Below the pieces are notes generated by a model. That model had not been told where the DNA came from. It searched no databases and was given only the letters and a program-made list of their open reading frames with translations. DNA of 64,000 nucleotides from Stutzerimonas stutzeri. Its GTDB lineage: Bacteria > Pseudomonadota > Gammaproteobacteria > Pseudomonadales > Pseudomonadaceae. Every line of letters starts with the position of its first letter. Positions within the stretch are counted from its first letter, which is position 1. Positions 47,180 to 57,563 of the stretch are shown one piece after another. Made by a program: the position numbers and the translations under genes. The DNA lies in NCBI RefSeq assembly GCF_024448715.1, contig NZ_JAMOHZ010000002.1:620001-684000 (forward strand). Direction: 5' to 3'.

Positions 47180-47440
47180 TCAGCTCTTTTCGAGCGCCCA
47201 TAAGTCGCTTTCGATGCTTTCGAACCGCTCTTTCAGGTGCGTCTGCACATCGAAAATCGCCTTGTTGTAATACAGCGGAGCGATTTCCCGCGCGAATAGA
47301 TCAAGCACTTCCTGCGCCTCGAAGGAGCCAAGCTCCAACTCGAAACGGTCTTCCAGAAAGCGCTTTATGATCTGCTGCGCAGCCTGCTCCTGAGCGGAAT
47401 CCAGCGTCAGGACCGGTGCCTTGAGCTTCGCCCGGCTCAT
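47180..47440 (-). CDS. DUF2164 protein within the his cluster
   Basis: An 86-residue protein with the DUF2164 pattern: [27 protein letters not shown] followed by [17 protein letters not shown]. It is small, acidic and helical. Its ATG shares one base with the hisH stop (TAATG), so it is translated with hisH, and hisA follows after 34 bases. Function unknown; its fixed place suggests co-expression with histidine synthesis. Confidence 0.85.
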   Translation of the reverse strand: MSRAKLKAPVLTLDSAQEQAAQQIIKRFLEDRFELELGSFEAQEVLDLFAREIAPLYYNKAIFDVQTHLKERFESIESDLWALEKS

Positions 47441-48078
47441 TACCAGCGGCCGTCCCAAGCGGCAAAATTCTGCAGCAGCTGCAGGCCGTGGGTGTGGCTT
47501 TTCTCGGGATGGAACTGCACGGCAAAGCGCGAGCCGTCCGCCAGCGCCGCGGCGAAGTCCTTGCCGTAATGGCCGCGACCGACCGCCTGCCGCGGATTGC
47601 CCGCCTCGATGTAATAACTGTGCACGAAGTAAAAGCGGCCATCGGCAGGAATGTTGTGCCACAGCGGGTGGCTAACCGTCTGCTCCATCTCGTTCCAACC
47701 CATGTGCGGCACTTTCAGGCGCTCGCCGCCCTCTTCCATATCCTTGCCGAAGAAGCGCACCTGGCCAGGAAACAAGCCGATGCAATCGACACCGCCGTTC
47801 TCCTCGCTGCGCTCCATCAGGGCCTGCATACCCACGCAGATGCCGAGGAAGGGACGGTCGACGCTGACTTCCCGCACCAGCTCGTCGAAGCCCAGGCGAC
47901 GGATTTCGGCCATGCAATCGCGGATCGCACCGACGCCGGGAAAGACCACGCGGTCAGCCTCGCGGATGACCTGCGCATCGCTGGTGATCAGCACCCGGCC
48001 GGCGCCGACGTGCTCGAGCGCCTTGCCAACCGAGTGCAGGTTGCCCATGCCGTAATCGATGACAGCGACGGTCTGCAT
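47440..48078 (-). CDS. hisH: Imidazole glycerol phosphate synthase glutaminase subunit
   Basis: Class I glutamine amidotransferase of 212 residues that feeds ammonia to HisF. The nucleophile is Cys81 ([10 protein letters not shown]), with the His and Glu of the triad in VQFHPEKS. The ATG at 48078 shares one base with the hisB stop (TAATG). Confidence 0.95.
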   Translation of the reverse strand: MQTVAVIDYGMGNLHSVGKALEHVGAGRVLITSDAQVIREADRVVFPGVGAIRDCMAEIRRLGFDELVREVSVDRPFLGICVGMQALMERSEENGGVDCIGLFPGQVRFFGKDMEEGGERLKVPHMGWNEMEQTVSHPLWHNIPADGRFYFVHSYYIEAGNPRQAVGRGHYGKDFAAALADGSRFAVQFHPEKSHTHGLQLLQNFAAWDGRW

Positions 48079-48671
48079 TACAGGCAACCCTTAGTCGACG
48101 GCATCTGCCCTGCCATGCGCTCATCCAGCGTCACCGCCATGCGCAACGCGCGGCCGAAGGCCTTGAATACCGTTTCGATCTGGTGATGGGTGTTGTGCCC
48201 GCGCAGATTGTCGATGTGCAGGGTAACCAGGGCATGGTTGACGAAGCCCTGAAAGAATTCCTGGAACAGATCGACATCGAACCCACCGACGGTGGCGCGA
48301 GTGTAGGGAACATGCATCTGCAGGCCCGGACGCCCGGAGAAATCGATCACTACGCGCGACAGCGCTTCGTCCAGAGGCACGTAGGAGTGCCCATAACGGG
48401 TCATGCCTTTCTTGTCGCCGACGGCCTTGGCGAAGGCCTGGCCGAGGGTGATGCCGACGTCTTCCACGGTGTGGTGATCATCGATATGCAAATCACCCTT
48501 GCACTCGATATCCAGATCGATCAAACCGTGGCGGGCGATCTGATCGAGCATATGCTCGAGAAAAGGCACACCAATGGCAAAGCGGGCCTTGCCACTGCCA
48601 TCGAGATTAATAGTGGCCTTGACCTGGGTTTCCAGGGTATTGCGCTCTACGCATGCCGTACGTTCGGACAT
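48078..48671 (-). CDS. hisB: Imidazoleglycerol-phosphate dehydratase
   Basis: Manganese enzyme of 197 residues. The two metal-ligand motifs are HxxxHH-like: [11 protein letters not shown] and [11 protein letters not shown]; the [13 protein letters not shown] segment is conserved. It is the monofunctional HisB without the phosphatase domain of enteric HisB, as usual in pseudomonads. It leads the hisB-hisH-DUF2164-hisA-hisF group. Confidence 0.96.
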   Translation of the reverse strand: MSERTACVERNTLETQVKATINLDGSGKARFAIGVPFLEHMLDQIARHGLIDLDIECKGDLHIDDHHTVEDVGITLGQAFAKAVGDKKGMTRYGHSYVPLDEALSRVVIDFSGRPGLQMHVPYTRATVGGFDVDLFQEFFQGFVNHALVTLHIDNLRGHNTHHQIETVFKAFGRALRMAVTLDERMAGQMPSTKGCL

Positions 48672-48849
48672 CGACAGCTCCGCTGATCGTGGGGCTAAAA
48701 AAGAGCGGCATTATAGGCGCAAACCCCCCAGCGGGGATACGCGCCTGGCGGCTCGATGCCTTGCAGCGGGATCGAAGCGCCGGGGTGTCGTGCGCTTGCA
48801 GGTCGGCACGGTTATGCTTGCCGGCAACCACACAGAGCACCAGGTCAGC

Positions 48850-49248
48850 ATGCCCGTATTCGTCGAAACCCTCACCGAGCCCAGCCAGCAGGATCGCATC
48901 GATCTGGCGAAGATTTTCGCCGACGCGCCTATCTGGTTACTTGCCCCCTATGCGGATGCCGCAGCGCTGATCGAGGCAGCATTGACCGATGGCAGCCTGA
49001 TCGCCGGTCGCTTCAACGACCGCCTGCTCGGCGCGGCCCTGCTGCAGCGCGGCGAGCAGCATTGGCGCCTGTCACACCTGTGCGTACGCAAGATCACACG
49101 CCGCCGTGGTGTGGGCAAACGCATCCTTGAGGAAAGCCGGCGCCTGGCAGGCGAAGCCGGCAAGATGCTGCATCTGGCGGCGCCGCCGGAACAGCTCGAA
49201 GCCCAGGCATTGGCAGCGCGGGTGCATTTGCCGTTGGATCCTCTGTAG
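48850..49248 (+). CDS. PanZ/PanM-like GNAT-domain protein
   Basis: A 132-residue GNAT fold with the acetyl-CoA loop as RRRGVGKRILEE (about 86-97) preceded by LSHLCVRKI. In PanZ-type proteins this fold senses acetyl-CoA and acts on the aspartate decarboxylase PanD instead of acetylating a substrate. I start at the ATG at 48850; an upstream in-frame ATG at 48814 would add 12 residues. It is divergent from hisB. Confidence 0.78.
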   Translation: MPVFVETLTEPSQQDRIDLAKIFADAPIWLLAPYADAAALIEAALTDGSLIAGRFNDRLLGAALLQRGEQHWRLSHLCVRKITRRRGVGKRILEESRRLAGEAGKMLHLAAPPEQLEAQALAARVHLPLDPL

Positions 49249-49410
49249 CTATAGATCACCGCGTAGCAACGCCTGCTGGACTTTTAGAGCGCATCGGCCA
49301 CTCGCAGGAACCACAGCCACAGGCGCCACTCAAACGGCAGCTGCGACGTAAGCCATGGCTCGCGGCGCTATACTCGCTGCTTTTGAACGCCAAACACAAA
49401 GGACCTGTCC

Positions 49411-51636
49411 ATGAAAGCGCTCGGCAAGACTTTGGGCCTGGTAATCCTCGGGTTGCTGCTCCTCATCGTCGCACTAGGCTTCGCCCTGACGCATCTGTTC
49501 GACCCCAACGACTACAAGGACGAAATCCGCGCGCTTGCCCGCGACAAGGCCGGACTTGAACTGGATATTGGCGGGGACATCGGCTGGAGTCTTTTCCCCT
49601 GGCTCGGCCTGGAACTGCACGAGACCACTCTGGCCAGCGTGCGCACGCCGCAGCAGCCCTTCGCCGACCTGCGCATGCTCGGCCTCTCGGTGCGGGTGCT
49701 GCCGCTGTTCAGCCGCGAAGTGCAGATGAGCGACATTACACTCAACGGCCTCAATCTGACCCTGGCACGCGACGAAAACGGCAAAGGCAACTGGGAAGGA
49801 GTAGGCCAGCCGGCCGCCAGCGAAGAACAGCCCGGCGAGACACCACCAGCGGAGCAGACCGAGCCCCCTACCGAGGATCAAAAACCAGACAGAACCAGCC
49901 GCCCGCTGCGGCTCGACATTGACAGCTTGACCGTCAGCGATGCACGGGTGGCCTACCACGACGCGCAGAGCGGCCAGCAATTCAGCGCCGAAGGCATCGA
50001 GCTGACAACCGGCGCGATTCGCGAAGCCACATCGATTCCGGTCAAGCTCAACGCATTCTTCGGCAGCAACAAACCGGTGATGCGTGCACGGACCGAACTA
50101 CAGGGCGCGCTGCGCTTCGACAACAAGCTACAGCGCTACCAGCTCGAAAACCTGCGACTGAGTGGCGAGGCCTCCGGCGAGCCACTACAGGGCAAGACGC
50201 TATCCTTCAGCGCTCAGGGACAACTGCTGGTCGACCTGGCGGCAGACATTGCGGAATGGACCAGCCTGAAGTTCACCGCCAATCAGCTGCGCGGTCTTGG
50301 CGAGCTGAAGGCACGCGACCTGCTGGACCAGCCAAAGATCGCCGGCACCCTGTCGATCGCCGAGCTCAACCTGCGCGCATTTCTCGACGGCGTCGGCCAG
50401 CAACTCCCGGCAATGGCCGACACTACTGCTCTGAGCAAAGCCGAACTGGTCACCCGTCTGGCCGGCACGTCGACCAGCCTGACGTTCGAAGAGCTCAACC
50501 TGAAGCTGGACGACAGCATCTTTACCGGCCAGATCGGCATCAGCGATTTCACCAAGCAGGCACTGCGGGTCGATCTCAAAGGCGATCGAATCAATCTCGA
50601 CCGTTATCTGCCGCCGTCAAGTGCAGACGACTCGGCCGGCGCGGCACGCCAGAGCGAGGTGGACGCCACCGAAGCAGCCGTAATTGGCACTGGCACCACA
50701 CCTTTGCCCGACAAGCCCACCCAGCAGGCCTGGAGCGAGGCCTCGGTGCTGCCGATCGGAGCGCTGCGCAACCTCGACACGCAAGTCAATCTGGACATCG
50801 GCAGCCTCACCGCAATGAAACTGCCGCTCGACAGCTTCGTATTCAGAGCCCGAACCGCCGATGGCCTGCTGGCGCTGGAAGAAATGCGCGGCGGTATCTA
50901 CAACGGTCAGATGGAAGCCTCGGCCAGCCTCGATGTAAGGCCCGCGGTACCCCTGATAACAGCACAAACGCGCCTCGCACACGTCCCGGTCGAGCGCTTG
51001 CTTGAAAGCCAGGGCGAGGAGGTAGTGATCAAGGGCCTGCTCAACCTGGACAGCAACATCCGCACCCAGGGCAATAGTCAGAAGGCCTGGATCGACAACC
51101 TCAACGGCAAGATCGGCTTCATCATCGACAACGGCATCCTCGTCGACGCCAACCTCGAACAGCAACTCTGCCGCGCCATCGCCACGCTCAACCGCAAGCC
51201 GCTTACCAGCGAGCCGCGCAGCAAAGACACGCCTTTCCGCGAGCTGAAAGGCAACCTCACTCTGCGCAACGGCGTGGCTAGCAATCCCGACCTCAAGGCG
51301 AGCATTCCCGGTCTGACAGTGAACGGCAACGGCGATGTCGACCTACGCGTACTGGGCATGGATTACCGCATCGGCATCGTCATCGAAGGCGACAAGGGCG
51401 CGATGCCTGACCCGGCCTGCGAAGTAAATGAGCGTTATGTCGGTATCGAATGGCCGCTGCGCTGCCGCGGACCGCTGGAACTGGGCGCCAAGGCATGCCG
51501 CTTCGACAATGACGGCCTCGGCAAGATCGCCGCGAGGCTTGCCGGGGAAAAGCTCAACGAGACAATCGAAGAAAAGCTTGGCGACAAGGTCAGCCCCGAA
51601 TTGAAAGACGCATTGAAAGGCCTGTTCAGCCGATGA
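49411..51636 (+). CDS. asmA: AsmA-family protein
   Basis: A 741-residue protein with one N-terminal membrane anchor (about 8-29, [19 protein letters not shown]) and a very long periplasmic beta-rich domain. The AsmA marks are the early [26 protein letters not shown] segment, [21 protein letters not shown] (split here by a variable proline/glutamate-rich stretch at about 130-165) and the late [11 protein letters not shown] region. AsmA-type proteins form bridge-like channels that help move phospholipids to the outer membrane. Its end overlaps mutY by 4 bases. Confidence 0.92.
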   Translation: MKALGKTLGLVILGLLLLIVALGFALTHLFDPNDYKDEIRALARDKAGLELDIGGDIGWSLFPWLGLELHETTLASVRTPQQPFADLRMLGLSVRVLPLFSREVQMSDITLNGLNLTLARDENGKGNWEGVGQPAASEEQPGETPPAEQTEPPTEDQKPDRTSRPLRLDIDSLTVSDARVAYHDAQSGQQFSAEGIELTTGAIREATSIPVKLNAFFGSNKPVMRARTELQGALRFDNKLQRYQLENLRLSGEASGEPLQGKTLSFSAQGQLLVDLAADIAEWTSLKFTANQLRGLGELKARDLLDQPKIAGTLSIAELNLRAFLDGVGQQLPAMADTTALSKAELVTRLAGTSTSLTFEELNLKLDDSIFTGQIGISDFTKQALRVDLKGDRINLDRYLPPSSADDSAGAARQSEVDATEAAVIGTGTTPLPDKPTQQAWSEASVLPIGALRNLDTQVNLDIGSLTAMKLPLDSFVFRARTADGLLALEEMRGGIYNGQMEASASLDVRPAVPLITAQTRLAHVPVERLLESQGEEVVIKGLLNLDSNIRTQGNSQKAWIDNLNGKIGFIIDNGILVDANLEQQLCRAIATLNRKPLTSEPRSKDTPFRELKGNLTLRNGVASNPDLKASIPGLTVNGNGDVDLRVLGMDYRIGIVIEGDKGAMPDPACEVNERYVGIEWPLRCRGPLELGAKACRFDNDGLGKIAARLAGEKLNETIEEKLGDKVSPELKDALKGLFSR

Positions 51637-52715
51637 GTCCCGAGCCAATGAGTGCCGAACAGTTCGGCGCGGCCGTTCTCGACTGGTACGACCGCCACGG
51701 CCGCAAAGACTTGCCCTGGCAGCAAGGCATTACGCCGTACCGGGTCTGGATATCGGAGATCATGCTGCAGCAGACTCAGGTCGGCACTGTGCTGGGTTAT
51801 TTCGATCGTTTCATGGACGCTCTACCTACGGTCGAAGCATTGGCCAGCGCGGCCGAGGACGAAGTGCTGCACCTGTGGACCGGACTCGGCTATTACAGCC
51901 GCGCGCGCAATCTGCACAAGACAGCCAAGCTGATCGTTGCCGAGCATGGCGGTGAGTTTCCGAAGTGCGTCAATCAGTTGGCCGAGCTGCCCGGTATTGG
52001 CCGCTCCACGGCCGGTGCGATCGCCAGCCTGAGCATGGGTCTGCGCGCGCCGATACTCGACGGCAACGTCAAGCGCGTACTGGCGCGCTATGTCGCTCAG
52101 GATGGCTATCCGGGCGAGCCAAAAGTCGCCAAACAGCTCTGGGACGTGGCCGAGCGCTTTACCCCGCAAGATCGGGTCAACCACTATACCCAGGCGATGA
52201 TGGATCTCGGCGCGACGCTCTGCACCCGCAGCAAACCAAGCTGCCTGCTCTGTCCGTTGAAAGCCGGCTGCCGTGCGCATCTGCTCGGCCGAGAAACCGA
52301 GTTTCCGGTACCCAAACCCCGCAAGGCGCTGCCGCAGAAGCGCACCCTGATGCCCTTGCTGGCGAACCATGAGGGTGCCATCCTGCTCTATCGCCGCCCT
52401 TCGACCGGCCTCTGGGGCGGACTTTGGAGCTTGCCGGAGCTGGACGATCTGGCCGCACTCGACCCGCTCGCCGAGCGTCACGCCCTGCAATTGCAGGAAC
52501 GTCGAGCATTGCCCGGCCTGACTCATACGTTCAGCCATTTCCAATTAGCCATCGAGCCCTGGCTGATCCGGGTTCAGCCCAAGGCCGGCGCCGTGGCCGA
52601 GGCAGACTGGCTCTGGTATAACCTCGCCGCCCCGCCGCGACTGGGCCTTGCCGCCCCAGTGAAGACGCTGCTCAAGCGTGCCACCGCTGAATTGAACGCA
52701 GGAGAAATGTCATGA
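51633..52715 (+). CDS. mutY: MutY A/G-specific adenine glycosylase
   Basis: Removes adenine paired with 8-oxoguanine; 360 residues. Catalytic Glu42 is in [10 protein letters not shown], the helix-hairpin-helix with its Asp in [14 protein letters not shown]...LDGNVKRVL, and the 4Fe-4S cluster cysteines have the classic C-x6-C-x2-C-x5-C spacing (starting at LCTRSKPSC). A C-terminal NUDIX-like 8-oxoG recognition domain follows (about 230-350). It starts within the asmA stop and overlaps yggX by 4 bases. Confidence 0.96.
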   Translation: MSPEPMSAEQFGAAVLDWYDRHGRKDLPWQQGITPYRVWISEIMLQQTQVGTVLGYFDRFMDALPTVEALASAAEDEVLHLWTGLGYYSRARNLHKTAKLIVAEHGGEFPKCVNQLAELPGIGRSTAGAIASLSMGLRAPILDGNVKRVLARYVAQDGYPGEPKVAKQLWDVAERFTPQDRVNHYTQAMMDLGATLCTRSKPSCLLCPLKAGCRAHLLGRETEFPVPKPRKALPQKRTLMPLLANHEGAILLYRRPSTGLWGGLWSLPELDDLAALDPLAERHALQLQERRALPGLTHTFSHFQLAIEPWLIRVQPKAGAVAEADWLWYNLAAPPRLGLAAPVKTLLKRATAELNAGEMS

Positions 52716-52984
52716 CTCGCACCGTGAACTGCCGTAAGTACAAAGAAGAGCTCCCCGGCCTTGATCGCCCGCCGTATCCAGGTCCGAAGGGCGAGGATAT
52801 CTACAACAACGTATCGAAGAAGGCCTGGGATGACTGGCAGAAGCACCAGACCATGCTGATCAATGAACGTCGACTGAACATGATGAACACCGAGGATCGC
52901 AAGTTCCTGCAGGCGGAAATGGACAAGTTCTTCTCCGGCGAGGATTACGCCCAAGCCGAAGGCTACGTACCGCCGAGCGAATGA
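52712..52984 (+). CDS. yggX: YggX oxidative damage protection / Fe(II) trafficking protein
   Basis: A 90-residue protein starting [21 protein letters not shown] with the conserved Cys7 and continuing [19 protein letters not shown]. It protects iron-sulfur enzymes from oxidative damage. It overlaps mutY, itself an iron-sulfur enzyme, by 4 bases, forming the conserved mutY-yggX pair. Confidence 0.95.
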   Translation: MTRTVNCRKYKEELPGLDRPPYPGPKGEDIYNNVSKKAWDDWQKHQTMLINERRLNMMNTEDRKFLQAEMDKFFSGEDYAQAEGYVPPSE

Positions 52985-53113
52985 TTCGATTACAAGCGAG
53001 TACGGCCTCAACCATGCTCGCGCTGTGCTCCTTCGCCGTAGCGGCCCGCAGCAACGAAAAATCCGATCGCAAAGCTAAGCGCCCGTTCTGGCTAAATATT
53101 TTCCCGGCCGCGC

Positions 53114-53142
53114 TTGACAGGCAAAAGCCAAATCCGTCTAAT
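53114..53142 (+). promoter_or_regulatory. Promoter of tRNA-Phe
   Basis: TTGACA (53114-53119) and TCTAAT (53137-53142) are 17 bases apart, followed by a GC-rich discriminator (AGCGCCCCG), the usual plan of a stringently controlled stable-RNA promoter. Confidence 0.75.
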
Positions 53143-53153
53143 AGCGCCCCGTT

Positions 53154-53229
53154 GCCCAGGTAGCTCAGTCGGTAGAGCAGGGGATTGAAAATCCCCGTGT
53201 CGGCGGTTCGATTCCGTCCCTGGGCACCA
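53154..53229 (+). tRNA. tRNA-Phe (anticodon GAA)
   Basis: A 76-base cloverleaf. Acceptor arms GCCCAGG (53154-53160) and CCTGGGC (53219-53225), D arm with AGCTCAGTCGGTAGAGC, anticodon stem GGGGA/TCCCC around loop TTGAAAA with GAA at 53187-53189, T arm with GGTTCGATTCC, and CCA encoded at 53227-53229. It follows yggX, as in other pseudomonads. Confidence 0.97.
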
Positions 53230-53242
53230 CTAATACCGAAAA

Positions 53243-53276
53243 CCCCAAGTGAAATTAATCTCCTTGGGGTTTTTTA
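53243..53276 (+). terminator. Rho-independent terminator of tRNA-Phe
   Basis: CCCCAAG (53243-53249) and CTTGGGG (53263-53269) form the stem and are followed by TTTTTT. Confidence 0.88.
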
Positions 53277-53667
53277 TTGCCTGCGATTTGTGCCAGTAGC
53301 CCGCTATGGTCCAGCCGGCACTTCACGGAACGAAACCCTACTAACCGCGCGCCTAGGCAACTAACTGCCAGCCAACCAACAATAGGGCGTGCAAAATCAA
53401 AACTCAGCTTCGAGCGCGCCATGCGCCGCCGGGGCTGACATCGTTCCGATCGGCTCAAGCCATCCGTTACTCGGCGTCAAGGCCGTGCCCGTCAGGTTCG
53501 TGCTTTCCCTTTCTCAAGTCGGCTGATGCGAACGCATCTTCATCGATTCCGATTACCGAGTGAGCATTCCTCGGCAAATCACCGTCTACCCTTCTGACAG
53601 CAGTTTCGCTTTCGGAGCCATAGCGCGTTTCCGTCCCTCTCTCTCCAACCAGAGCCCAGAACGACAT
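53277..53667. other. 391-bp region before the BCCT carrier gene; no gene seen
   Basis: No frame here has both a ribosome binding site and family resemblance. I looked for a repeat of the tRNA-Phe 3' end, which would mark an integrated element, and saw none. It should contain the promoter of the carrier gene, but no convincing -35/-10 pair stands out. Confidence 0.45.
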
Positions 53668-55722
53668 ATGGAAGCAGAAAAGAAACTCCCCAAGGCCATC
53701 ATCCTCTTCCCCGTGTTCATCCCTGCAGTGGTAGTGACCCTGCTTCTGGTGATCGGCACGATTAGTAACCCAGACCTGGCAGGCGAGGTATTCAGCTCGA
53801 CGCTGGCGTTCATCACCCGCTCGTTCGGCTGGTTCTACATGCTGGCGGTGGCTTTCTTTCTTGTGTTTATCGTCGGCATCGCGAGCACCAAATGGGGCAA
53901 CATCAAGCTCGGCCCTGATCACGCCGAGCCGCAGTACAGCTTCCCTGCCTGGTTTGCCATGCTGTTCTCTGCAGGCTACGGCATCGCGCTGCTGTTCTTC
54001 GGCGTAGCCGAGCCGGTGCTGCACTTCTCCACGCCGCCGGCCGGCGCGCCGGAAACCGTGGATGCCGCCAAGCAAGCGATGCAGATCGCCTTTTTCCACT
54101 GGGGCTTCCATATCTGGGCGATTTACGGCCTGACCGGCCTGGTGTTGGCCTATTTTTCGTTCCGCCACGGTCTGCCGTTGTCGATGCGCTCGGCGCTGTA
54201 TCCGATCATCGGCGAACGCATTCACGGTCCAATCGGGCATGTGGTGGATGTGTTCGCAATTCTCGGCACGCTGTTCGGCATCGCCACTACCCTCGGCCTT
54301 TCGGTTACTCAGATTAATGCTGGCCTCAACTACCTATGGCCGCAGATTCCCATCAGCACCATGGTGCAGGTCATTTCCATCGTGGCGATTACGGCGCTTG
54401 CGACCTGCTCGGTGGTGGCCGGGATGGACAAGGGCATCAAGAACCTGTCGCTATTGAATATGGCGCTGGCCATCACGCTGATGCTGTTCGTTTTCCTCGT
54501 GGGGCCGACTATCTTCATTCTTGAAACCTTTCTGCAGAACACCGGCAGCTATCTCAACAACATCATCGAGCGCACCTTCAACCTGCAGGCCTACAGCCGC
54601 AGCGACTGGATTGGTAACTGGACGCTGTTCATCTTCGGCTGGACCATCGCATGGTCGCCGTTCGTGGGCCTGTTCATCGCGAAGATCAGCCGCGGCCGGA
54701 CCATTCGCCAGTTCGTCTTCGGCGTGATGTTCGTGCCGACGATCTTTACCTTCCTCTGGTTCTCGATCTTCGGCGACACCGCCCTGCATCTGATCATGGT
54801 CGAGGGCTACACCCAACTGATCAACGACGTGCAGAGCGACCACGCCATCGCACTGTTCAAACTCTTCGAACACCTGCCGCTGAGCTCCATCACCTCCTTC
54901 GTCGCCGTGGTTCTGATCGCCACCTTCTTCGTCACCTCAGCCGACTCCGGGGCGTTGGTAATTGACTCGCTGGCGGCGGGCGGCGTGGCGCAAACACCAA
55001 TCTGGCAACGGGTGTTCTGGGCAACTTCGGCGGGCTTCGTCGCCATCGCGCTGCTGGTTGCGGGCGGCCTAAGCGCCTTGCAGACCATGGCAATCACCAG
55101 TGCGCTTCCGTTCGCCATCGTCATGATTATTGCGGCGCTGGGCATGTGGCGCGCCCTGGTGATCGAAGGTCATCACGAAGTCAGCTTGCAAAACCACATG
55201 CAGGGCAGCCGGCTGGCCAGCAATGCCGGGCCCGGACTATGGAAAAAGCGCCTGGCCGGACTGGTCAACTTCCCCAGCCGCGAGGAAGCGGAAAACTTCA
55301 TCGCCACCAATGTGCTCAAGGGCATGCGCCGGGTGCAGCGCGCGCTGGCCGAACAAGGCTGGCCGGCCGAGGTGCATACCGATGAGCATAATTTGCGCGT
55401 CTACCTGGAGGTCATTAAGGAAAACCAGGTCGATTTCATCTACGAGATCCGCCTGGTCGGCTATGCCATGCCGTCCTTCGTGCTCACTGAGGATCCGGAT
55501 ACAAACGAGCAGTACTACCGCGCCGAAGTATTCCTACGCCGCGGCGGCCAGCACTACGACGTCTATGGTTACGACCAGCAGGACATCATCAGCGACATAC
55601 TTGATCAGTTCGAGAAATACCTGCATTTCCTGCATATCTCGCCCGGCAGCCTGCCCTGGAAGATGGACGAGCACGACGAGATGCTCAGCAACGAACCCGA
55701 TGCACCAAAGCCCGAGCCGTAA
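53668..55722 (+). CDS. BCCT-family choline/betaine transporter (BetT-like)
   Basis: A 684-residue secondary carrier with about twelve membrane segments. The family's aromatic substrate region is seen as GWTIAWSPFVGLFIAKISRGRTIRQF, and the next conserved element is FVTSADSGALVIDSLAAGG. The cytoplasmic C-terminal extension (about 535-684) is long, as in BetT-type choline carriers where it senses osmolarity. I start at the ATG at 53668 (MEAEKKLPKA); the upstream frame is not homologous. Choline or glycine betaine is the likely substrate, but is not proven. Confidence 0.9.
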   Translation: MEAEKKLPKAIILFPVFIPAVVVTLLLVIGTISNPDLAGEVFSSTLAFITRSFGWFYMLAVAFFLVFIVGIASTKWGNIKLGPDHAEPQYSFPAWFAMLFSAGYGIALLFFGVAEPVLHFSTPPAGAPETVDAAKQAMQIAFFHWGFHIWAIYGLTGLVLAYFSFRHGLPLSMRSALYPIIGERIHGPIGHVVDVFAILGTLFGIATTLGLSVTQINAGLNYLWPQIPISTMVQVISIVAITALATCSVVAGMDKGIKNLSLLNMALAITLMLFVFLVGPTIFILETFLQNTGSYLNNIIERTFNLQAYSRSDWIGNWTLFIFGWTIAWSPFVGLFIAKISRGRTIRQFVFGVMFVPTIFTFLWFSIFGDTALHLIMVEGYTQLINDVQSDHAIALFKLFEHLPLSSITSFVAVVLIATFFVTSADSGALVIDSLAAGGVAQTPIWQRVFWATSAGFVAIALLVAGGLSALQTMAITSALPFAIVMIIAALGMWRALVIEGHHEVSLQNHMQGSRLASNAGPGLWKKRLAGLVNFPSREEAENFIATNVLKGMRRVQRALAEQGWPAEVHTDEHNLRVYLEVIKENQVDFIYEIRLVGYAMPSFVLTEDPDTNEQYYRAEVFLRRGGQHYDVYGYDQQDIISDILDQFEKYLHFLHISPGSLPWKMDEHDEMLSNEPDAPKPEP

Positions 55723-55956
55723 GACGCAAAAGAACGCAAGTTCATCTATATATAAAAGGCGATCCGCTTCGCAGCAGACAAGTCACTCGATCATGCAGTG
55801 ACTGGCCGGTCAGTCTCATGGCAAACGGCGCCACGCTTGGCGCATGCCCCAGCCCATGCTAGGTTTGCGCCTCGCCAGGATGGCGAGCAGTCGGCCGGAG
55901 CGCAATTTAAACAGAAAAGGACCATGCGACGCCCTGGTCCGAGAAGAGGAAGCTCA

Positions 55957-56730
55957 ATGGCTGAGGCCATATCCGCACTGGAAATCCGCAACCTGCACAA
56001 GCGCTACGGCGATCTGGAAGTACTCAAGGGCATCTCGCTGACAGCGCGCGACGGTGATGTGATCTCCATCCTCGGCTCGTCCGGCTCCGGAAAATCCACG
56101 TTCCTGCGCTGCATCAATCTGCTGGAAAACCCCAACGAGGGCGAGATCCTCGTCGCTGGCGAACAACTGCGCCTGAAGCGTGCAAAAGACGGCGATCTGG
56201 TTGCCGCGGACGCCAAGCAGATCAACCTGATGCGCAGCAAGCTCGGCTTCGTGTTTCAGAATTTCAATCTCTGGCCGCACATGAGCGTGCTGGACAACAT
56301 TATCGAGGCGCCACGCCGCGTGCTTGGCCTGAGCAAGGCCGAAGCCACTGAAAGCGCCGAAGCGCTATTGGCCAAGGTGGGCATCGCCGACAAGCGTCAT
56401 GTTTATCCCAGCCAGCTGTCCGGCGGTCAGCAGCAACGTGCAGCGATCGCGCGCACCTTGGCAATGCAGCCGCAGGTAATTCTGTTCGACGAGCCAACGT
56501 CGGCACTCGACCCGGAAATGGTACAAGAAGTGCTTGCAGTGATCCGGTCGCTAGCCGACGAAGGTCGCACCATGCTGCTCGTCACTCATGAAATGAACTT
56601 CGCCAAGCAGGTTTCCAGTGAAGTAATTTTTCTTCATCAGGGCCGGATCGAAGAGCAAGGAACGCCCGAGCAGGTGTTCGACAACCCCCAATCGGCACGC
56701 TGTAAACAGTTCATGTCCAGCCATCGCTAA
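55957..56730 (+). CDS. Polar amino-acid ABC transporter ATP-binding protein (HisP-like)
   Basis: ATPase of 257 residues. Walker A is GSSGSGKST, the signature is [12 protein letters not shown] and Walker B is [28 protein letters not shown] holds the switch His. AGAGGA lies 7 bases before the ATG at 55957. A hairpin GGACCA/TGGTCC (55919-55940) lies just before that ribosome binding site. It is the first of four importer genes. Confidence 0.93.
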   Translation: MAEAISALEIRNLHKRYGDLEVLKGISLTARDGDVISILGSSGSGKSTFLRCINLLENPNEGEILVAGEQLRLKRAKDGDLVAADAKQINLMRSKLGFVFQNFNLWPHMSVLDNIIEAPRRVLGLSKAEATESAEALLAKVGIADKRHVYPSQLSGGQQQRAAIARTLAMQPQVILFDEPTSALDPEMVQEVLAVIRSLADEGRTMLLVTHEMNFAKQVSSEVIFLHQGRIEEQGTPEQVFDNPQSARCKQFMSSHR

Positions 56731-56744
56731 TGGAGCAACACCGC

Positions 56745-57500
56745 ATGAAAAGCTATAAGAAGATTCTGCTGACCGCCGCCGCCACCCTAATGATCGGCAC
56801 CAATGTCATCGCCGCCGACAAGCTGCGTATCGGTACCGAGGGCGCCTACCCGCCCTTTAACCTGATTGATGCCAGCGGCCAGGTGGTTGGCTTCGACCTG
56901 GATATCGCCCACGCCCTCTGCGCCAAGATGGAGGTGGAGTGCGAAGTGGTCACGTCCGATTGGGACGGCATCATCCCTGCGCTGAACGCCGGCAAGTTCG
57001 ACTTCCTCGCCGCCTCCATGTCCGTCACCGAGGAGCGCAAGCAGGCCGTCGACTTTACCGACCATTACTACACCAACAAACTGCAGTTCGTGGCGCCGAA
57101 ATCGGTCGACTTCAAGACAGACGAAGACTACCTCGATGGCAAGGTCATCGGTGCCCAGCGCGCCACCATCGCCGGCACCTGGCTAGAAGACAACATGGAC
57201 GACGTCGTCGAAATCAAGCTCTACGACACCCAGGAAAATGCCTATCTGGACCTGGCCTCGGGCCGCGTCGATGGCATCCTCGCCGACTCCTTCGTACAGT
57301 GGGAATGGCTCAAGAGCGACGCCGGCAAGGACTTCGAATTCAAGGGCGAGCCGGTATTCGACAACGACAAGATTGCCATGGCCGTGCGCAAGGACAACGA
57401 TGAGCTGCGTGAGAAGCTGAACAAGGCACTGGCGGAAATCATTGCCGACGGCACTTACGAGAAAATCAACGCCAAGTACTTCCCCTTCAACATTTATTGA
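56745..57500 (+). CDS. Amino-acid ABC transporter substrate-binding protein
   Basis: Periplasmic binding protein of 251 residues of the HisJ/ArgT type: signal peptide (1-24, ending NVIAA), then LRIGTEGAYPPFNLIDASGQVVGFDLDIA, the standard start of polar amino-acid binders, and ASMSVTEERKQAVDFTDHYY. The ATG at 56745 is preferred to the one at 56730 that shares a base with the ATPase stop, since GGAG lies 9 bases before it. Similar proteins bind lysine, arginine, ornithine or histidine; the exact ligand is not shown. Confidence 0.92.
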   Translation: MKSYKKILLTAAATLMIGTNVIAADKLRIGTEGAYPPFNLIDASGQVVGFDLDIAHALCAKMEVECEVVTSDWDGIIPALNAGKFDFLAASMSVTEERKQAVDFTDHYYTNKLQFVAPKSVDFKTDEDYLDGKVIGAQRATIAGTWLEDNMDDVVEIKLYDTQENAYLDLASGRVDGILADSFVQWEWLKSDAGKDFEFKGEPVFDNDKIAMAVRKDNDELREKLNKALAEIIADGTYEKINAKYFPFNIY

Positions 57501-57510
57501 TCTGTCTGAA

Positions 57511-57550
57511 CCAAAGCCCGGCCGCCGATAACTGGTAGGTCGGGCTTTGG
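57511..57550 (+). terminator. Hairpin between binding protein and permease genes
   Basis: CCAAAGCCCG (57511-57520) and CGGGCTTTGG (57541-57550) are perfect 10-base inverted arms with a 20-base loop, followed by TGTTT. It lies 10 bases after the binding-protein stop. It likely protects the upstream mRNA or reduces transcription of the permeases. Confidence 0.65.
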
Positions 57551-57563
57551 TGTTTGAGCCCTT

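Noticed and set aside
52981..53163. 60-codon frame after yggX
   Set aside because: It overlaps the yggX stop but runs through the tRNA-Phe promoter and into the tRNA, lacks a ribosome binding site and has no family resemblance.
53154..53667. tRNA-Phe as an attachment site for an integrated element
   Set aside because: No integrase gene and no repeat of the tRNA 3' end lies in the following 10 kb; the downstream genes are ordinary transporters.
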